Below, piece by piece: positions 24,039 to 26,928 of a stretch of DNA of 26,928 nucleotides. The stretch spans positions 1 through 26,928 of the forward strand of contig CATVZP010000021.1 of the NCBI GenBank assembly GCA_958348565.1, read 5' to 3'. The position numbers and the translations under genes were made by a program. The notes below the pieces were generated by a model. The model was not told where the DNA came from, did no database searches, and worked only from the letters and a program-made list of their open reading frames with translations. How positions within the stretch are numbered: the first letter of the stretch is position 1; every line of letters starts with the position of its first letter. Source of the DNA: an uncultured Collinsella sp. (GTDB lineage Bacteria; Actinomycetota; Coriobacteriia; Coriobacteriales; Coriobacteriaceae).

Positions 24039-24821
24039 TTAGCGAAGGCCAAAAACAGAGCGTGAATTTGCCAAAACTGCCGACTCGATGTGCTTTGCGG
24101 CACAGTTTTTGAGTGAGGCGATGCGTTCTGAGGTCCATGTGAGCGATCTGATGAGCGACTGTGTGCTTGTTTCTGTGTTTGTCTCCGCTGGTGCATCGGT
24201 CTCGAGCAGTAAACGGTCGAGTGGAATCTGTCGTACGTATTCGCGTCCACGCTTGGTGGCGAGCATACGCTCGTTGACGGAAAAATAGCAGCCCGCATTA
24301 CGCGCGCGGACGAGTTCGTCCGAAGTACCGCTAAACCAGTGGAAGATGATAACGGGGGAGTCGGGGTTTGGGATGAGTAATCCGTGCGATTCGAGGGCGT
24401 CCAGTACGGTTCCTGCCGAACGAACGGCGTGAATTGATATCACGCGCCCGGCAAGAGAACGCTGCACGAGTGTGTCGCAGAGCCGGTCAAATGCCTGTAT
24501 TTGTAGCGGTTCGCTTCCGGCAAAGCGCGCGGAAAAGTCGAGTCCCACCTCGCCGATGTAGCGCTCTTGGGCAGCAACTTCGCAAAGCAGATTGACTTCG
24601 GCAGGACCACAGCGGCCGTCGGCGAGCCACCAGGGATGGAGGCCGGCGCCCGCGATAATGTTTGGGTGGCGGCTGGCCCGCTTTTTTGCTGCCGCGAAGT
24701 CGCGTGGGTCGACCCCGCAGTCAAAGAGCCCCAGACCCAACGCCGCCGACTTACTGGCTGCAGCATCGGGGCCGAGCATCAAATCAAGATGACAATGCGT
24801 GTCAAAGAATTGCGGTTCCAT
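24039..24821 (-). CDS. TatD family metal-dependent hydrolase
   Basis: The 260-residue protein shows the TatD amidohydrolase pattern: FFDTHCHLD (His9, His11), GAGLHPWW, GEVGLDFS (Glu91), ISIHAVRS (His131), IFHWFSG (His161) and LLLETDAP (Asp209). These bind the two metal ions. TatD proteins are 3'-5' DNA exonucleases or deoxyribonucleases linked to repair and DNA turnover. It starts 14 bases after the TcdA-like gene on the same strand, so the two are probably cotranscribed. The C-terminal region is somewhat divergent but ends normally just before the 230-bp element. Confidence 0.9.
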   Translation of the reverse strand: MEPQFFDTHCHLDLMLGPDAAASKSAALGLGLFDCGVDPRDFAAAKKRASRHPNIIAGAGLHPWWLADGRCGPAEVNLLCEVAAQERYIGEVGLDFSARFAGSEPLQIQAFDRLCDTLVQRSLAGRVISIHAVRSAGTVLDALESHGLLIPNPDSPVIIFHWFSGTSDELVRARNAGCYFSVNERMLATKRGREYVRQIPLDRLLLETDAPAETNTETSTQSLIRSLTWTSERIASLKNCAAKHIESAVLANSRSVFGLR

Positions 24822-24835
24822 CGCAGGACATCCTG

Positions 24836-25630
24836 CTAGTCCAGGCGTTGGCCGTCGGCGCGCACGCGCTCGGTGCCGCGCCCGCTGATCTGGCGGATAA
24901 CCTCGCCGGCAATCATCTGACCCATGATGGGCGGCATAAAGCTGGCGGTACCCAACTCGGTACGCTCGTGGATGTTGGACGGGTCGCGGGGTTGGGTCTT
25001 AACCGATTCCTCGCAGCTAAACAGCACGTGCAGGCTTTTGATACCGCGCTTCTTACATTCTTTGCGCATAATGCGGCTCATGGGGTCACGTACCGTATCG
25101 AAAATGTCGGCAAAGCGGAGGCACTCGGGATGGAGTTTGTTGGCCCCGCCCATGGAGCTAACCAAACGAATGTCGTGGTCCTGAGCATATTTGGCAATGG
25201 TGAGCTTGGCCGAGATGGTGTCGATGGCGTCGACGACGTAGTCGAGCTTGCCGTCCGTCTGCTCCAAAACGCTCGCGAAAAACTCGTCGATGTTATCGCT
25301 CAACAGGTATTCGGTACGCTTGATGACGGTGGCAGCAGGATTGATGTCGTGGATCATGGCTTCCATCACGTCCACCTTGCGCTTGCCGACGGTGCTGTGG
25401 AAGGCGATGGCCTGGCGATTGATATTGCTGGGCGCGATGATGTCCTTGTCCAGAATGAGGAAATGACCGATGCCGCCGCGGGCGAGTGCCTCGCAGCAGT
25501 TGGAGCCCACGCCACCGCAGCCGAGCACCAGCACTGTGGAGTTGGCGAGTTTGTCGAGCGCCTCGCGCCCCATAATGATCTCGAGCTTAGTATCGCGCGT
25601 TTCGACGGGAGCGGCAGCGGTTTCGGTCAT
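24836..25630 (-). CDS. tcdA: tRNA threonylcarbamoyladenosine dehydratase (TcdA/CsdL-like, ThiF superfamily)
   Basis: The 264-residue protein has the E1-like adenylating fold: VLVLGCGGVGSNCCEALARGG, DKDIIAPSNINRQAI, and VVDAIDTISAKL. The C-terminal GTASFMPPIMGQMIAGEVIRQISG is typical of TcdA. The enzyme uses ATP to cyclise t6A37 of tRNA to its hydantoin form. GGAGG abuts the first ATG (25636) and lies 6 bases before the second (25630), so the second is the better start. A -10-like TATAAT lies about 45 bases upstream. It leads a short operon with the TatD gene. Confidence 0.88.
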   Translation of the reverse strand: MTETAAAPVETRDTKLEIIMGREALDKLANSTVLVLGCGGVGSNCCEALARGGIGHFLILDKDIIAPSNINRQAIAFHSTVGKRKVDVMEAMIHDINPAATVIKRTEYLLSDNIDEFFASVLEQTDGKLDYVVDAIDTISAKLTIAKYAQDHDIRLVSSMGGANKLHPECLRFADIFDTVRDPMSRIMRKECKKRGIKSLHVLFSCEESVKTQPRDPSNIHERTELGTASFMPPIMGQMIAGEVIRQISGRGTERVRADGQRLD

Positions 25631-25674
25631 AGACATCCTCCGATGGGGAAGCGAATCGTGTTTTAGCTATCGTC

Positions 25675-25680
25675 ATTATA
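25675..25680 (-). promoter_or_regulatory. Candidate -10 element for the tcdA-tatD operon
   Basis: The minus strand reads a perfect TATAAT here, about 45 bases before the TcdA start. No good -35 hexamer is seen at 16-18 bases, so only the -10 is proposed. Confidence 0.35.
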
Positions 25681-25717
25681 GGTATTATCGCGATTCCATT
25701 TGAGCCTTAGGGGCTTG

Positions 25718-25746
25718 TTGAAATGAGGCAGTGATTCGCATAAGAT
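25718..25746 (+). promoter_or_regulatory. Promoter of a predicted small RNA
   Basis: TTGAAA (25718-25723) and TAAGAT (25741-25746) are 17 bases apart. Transcription would start near 25753, before a hairpin and an intrinsic terminator rather than a protein gene. Confidence 0.6.
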
Positions 25747-25752
25747 GAAGCA

Positions 25753-25847
25753 GATGGCACCCGTTGCAGCGGGTTGGCCAACTCCCAAACACGTTTGTAG
25801 CGTGAGAAGTGGCCGTCTTCGCATTACGCGGGGGCGGCTATTTTTTT
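25753..25847 (+). ncRNA. Predicted ~95-nt small RNA or leader RNA
   Basis: A promoter lies just upstream and an intrinsic terminator forms its end. The 5' part folds into a 10-bp hairpin: TGGC (25755-25758) with GCCA (25777-25780), continuing as ACCCGT (25759-25764) with GCGGGT (25769-25774) around a TGCA loop, with a 2-nt bulge. A minor CAAA/TTTG stem follows. No open frame of useful length lies inside. It does not match 6S, SRP, tmRNA or a riboswitch I know. Read-through would enter the ArsR-type gene, so an attenuated leader of that operon is the main alternative. Confidence 0.5.
25810..25847 (+). terminator. Intrinsic terminator with seven-T tail
   Basis: TGGCCGTC (25810-25817) pairs with GGCGGCTA plus one further G (25833-25840) in an 8-bp stem with two wobbles, and TTTTTTT follows directly on the plus strand. 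Confidence 0.65.
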
Positions 25848-25865
25848 GAGTGTAAGATTAGACAA

Positions 25866-25895
25866 TTAGACAAACATCTAAATATCGAGTATAGT
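25866..25895 (+). promoter_or_regulatory. Promoter and candidate SdpR operator
   Basis: TAGACA (25867-25872) and TATAGT (25890-25895) are 17 bases apart. The palindrome TTAGA-N6-TCTAA (25866-25881) covers the -35, and an extra ATTAGACA repeat lies just upstream. This is the expected place for an autorepressor of the ArsR type to bind. Confidence 0.65.
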
Positions 25896-25929
25896 GTGCG
25901 CGTCATGAGAGATGATGAGAGGAGGTCTT

Positions 25930-26208
25930 ATGCCGGGAGAGGGTTTTAAGGCGCTTGCCGATCCAACGCGACGGCGCATTTTGGAGTTGCTACGCGAGGG
26001 CAATTGCACGGCGGGGGAGCTTGCCGAGCATTTCGATATCAGTAAGCCGTCGCTAAGCCATCACTTGGCGACGCTCAAAAACGCCGGGTTGGTGACCGAC
26101 GAGCGCCATGGCCAAAACATCGTATACAGCTTAAACACCACCGTCATGCAGGACTTGATCGGTTGGTTTATGGGCTTTACAAACACGGAAGGTGATAAGG
26201 ATGAATAA
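25930..26208 (+). CDS. ArsR-family repressor, SdpR-like
   Basis: The 92-residue protein is a winged helix-turn-helix: FKALADPTRRRILELLREG, then GELAEHFDISKPSLSHHLATLKNAGLV as the recognition helix and wing lead-in, and IVYSLNTTVMQDLIGWFMGF at the end. No metal-binding Cys pair is seen, which fits the SdpR autorepressor group rather than a metal sensor. GAGGAGGT precedes ATG 25930. Its end overlaps the SdpI-like gene by 8 bases. In Bacillus subtilis SdpR represses sdpRI and is sequestered at the membrane by SdpI; the same circuit is inferred here. Confidence 0.88.
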   Translation: MPGEGFKALADPTRRRILELLREGNCTAGELAEHFDISKPSLSHHLATLKNAGLVTDERHGQNIVYSLNTTVMQDLIGWFMGFTNTEGDKDE

Positions 26209-26905
26209 CGAAAACAAGGGCATTCACGCCACGGGGGTATCGCGGCGTGTGTGGATTGCGCTGATCGCTCTGTGCGTCGCCAATGTCGTAGCGCACCTCA
26301 TAGTGATGCCGAGCTTGCCTGCGCAGATTCCTACGCACTGGGGCGCGAACGGCGCCGTCGACGGTTGGGGTCCTAGCTGGATGGCCTCCGCGCTCGGCGT
26401 GCTGCCTCTGGCACTTCTTGCGATGTTCTACGTCGTGCCACGCATTGACCCCAAGGGCGAGGCGTATCGAACCTCGGGCAAGTTCTATCAGGGCTTCGTA
26501 ATCGCCTTCACCTTGTTTATGTGCGCCATAAGCTGGTTGGGTGAGCTTACGGTCTGGGGCGTGGTGCCGGCGGTCGGTTCGGTCAACGTGCTGATTTCCG
26601 GTGCTGTCGGTCTGCTGTTCATCGGCGTAGGCAACTACTTGCCGCGTGTGAAGCGGAACTATACACTCGGTATCAAGACGCCCTGGGCGCTTGCCGATCC
26701 CGAGAACTGGCGCCGTACGCAGCGCTTTGGCGGTGCCTGCTTTATGGTGCTGGGTGTTGGCCTGATTGCGATGGGCGTGGCGGGCAGCGTGCTTTCGAGT
26801 GAAGTCGTCGCCGCGGTGATTGCGGTTCTGGCGTTTGGTTCGGTCGGAGCCGTCTACGTCTACTCGTATCTGCTGTGGCGCAAATCGCAGCGAGCCGCTC
26901 GTTAA
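26201..26905 (+). CDS. SdpI-like membrane protein (DUF1648 plus SdpI domain)
   Basis: The 234-residue protein has about six membrane helices. The N-terminal part holds the DUF1648 signature LPAQIPTHWGANGAVDGWG, and the C-terminal part the SdpI signature RNYTLGIKTPWALADPENW followed by RRTQRFGG. In B. subtilis SdpI confers immunity to the SdpC killing factor and also titrates SdpR. AAGGTGAT just before ATG 26201 supports this start; the gene overlaps the repressor gene by 8 bases, so expression is coupled. No SdpC-like toxin is seen before the window ends, 23 bases after the stop. Confidence 0.88.
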   Translation: MNNENKGIHATGVSRRVWIALIALCVANVVAHLIVMPSLPAQIPTHWGANGAVDGWGPSWMASALGVLPLALLAMFYVVPRIDPKGEAYRTSGKFYQGFVIAFTLFMCAISWLGELTVWGVVPAVGSVNVLISGAVGLLFIGVGNYLPRVKRNYTLGIKTPWALADPENWRRTQRFGGACFMVLGVGLIAMGVAGSVLSSEVVAAVIAVLAFGSVGAVYVYSYLLWRKSQRAAR

Positions 26906-26928
26906 GGTTGCGGAAAACTAGCGTACGC

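Noticed and set aside
24662..25666. 334-codon plus-strand frame opposite tatD and tcdA
   Set aside because: It spans two real minus-strand genes and their gap and has no recognisable motif.

Overview
The window looks like chromosomal DNA of a high-GC Gram-positive gut anaerobe, most likely Coriobacteriia and close to Collinsella. This is inference from protein character: a flavodoxin next to a DUF3793 protein, a Y-family polymerase with a YolD partner, a sortase-type surface protein, a FrlD-like sugar kinase, and abundant GTG/TTG starts with strong GGAGG ribosome sites. No rRNA, tRNA, CRISPR array, transposase or integrase was recognised. About 24 intact genes and one gene remnant are supported.

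Layout. Positions 1-5.2 kb hold a small membrane protein behind a structured leader, a convergent ketopantoate-reductase-type gene, a remnant of a cyclase-family gene, an aldo/keto reductase with a ferredoxin-like tail, a Gfo/Idh/MocA oxidoreductase and endonuclease IV. The last two genes each follow a copy of the same long palindrome, whose right end runs into their ribosome site. From 5.3 to 8.5 kb lies a complete polar amino acid ABC importer (lipoprotein, permease, ATPase) with its own promoter, a post-lipoprotein hairpin and a final terminator. The permease carries an unusual exported N-terminal domain.

From 8.6 to 10.3 kb a probable metal-responsive divergent pair is found: DUF3793 protein plus flavodoxin on the minus strand, and a membrane-anchored heavy-metal-binding (HMA) protein on the plus strand. 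The shared intergenic region carries a DtxR-like half box and a CsoR-like palindrome. An 832-residue cell-wall-type protein follows (10.6-13.1 kb). It meets head-on an SOS-type operon, a Y-family DNA polymerase plus YolD (13.1-15.0 kb), whose promoter carries one strong and one weaker LexA-type box. The terminator for the surface-protein gene appears to lie inside the opposing yolD-like gene.

Then come a truncated iron-alcohol-dehydrogenase-like protein, a palindromic repeat and glucose-6-phosphate isomerase. From 17.8 to 20.7 kb a compact minus-strand cassette encodes an unknown helical protein, a ClpP-like serine peptidase and a soluble VirD4/TraG-like ATPase. No other conjugation gene is nearby. 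This is the best candidate for an undescribed system.

The last part (21.2-26.9 kb) has two HAD phosphatases and a FrlD-like kinase, a 230-bp element with 47-bp inverted ends enclosing four hairpins, a TatD/TcdA-like operon, a predicted ~95-nt small RNA with its own promoter and terminator, and an SdpR/SdpI-like repressor/membrane-protein pair with a candidate operator in its promoter.
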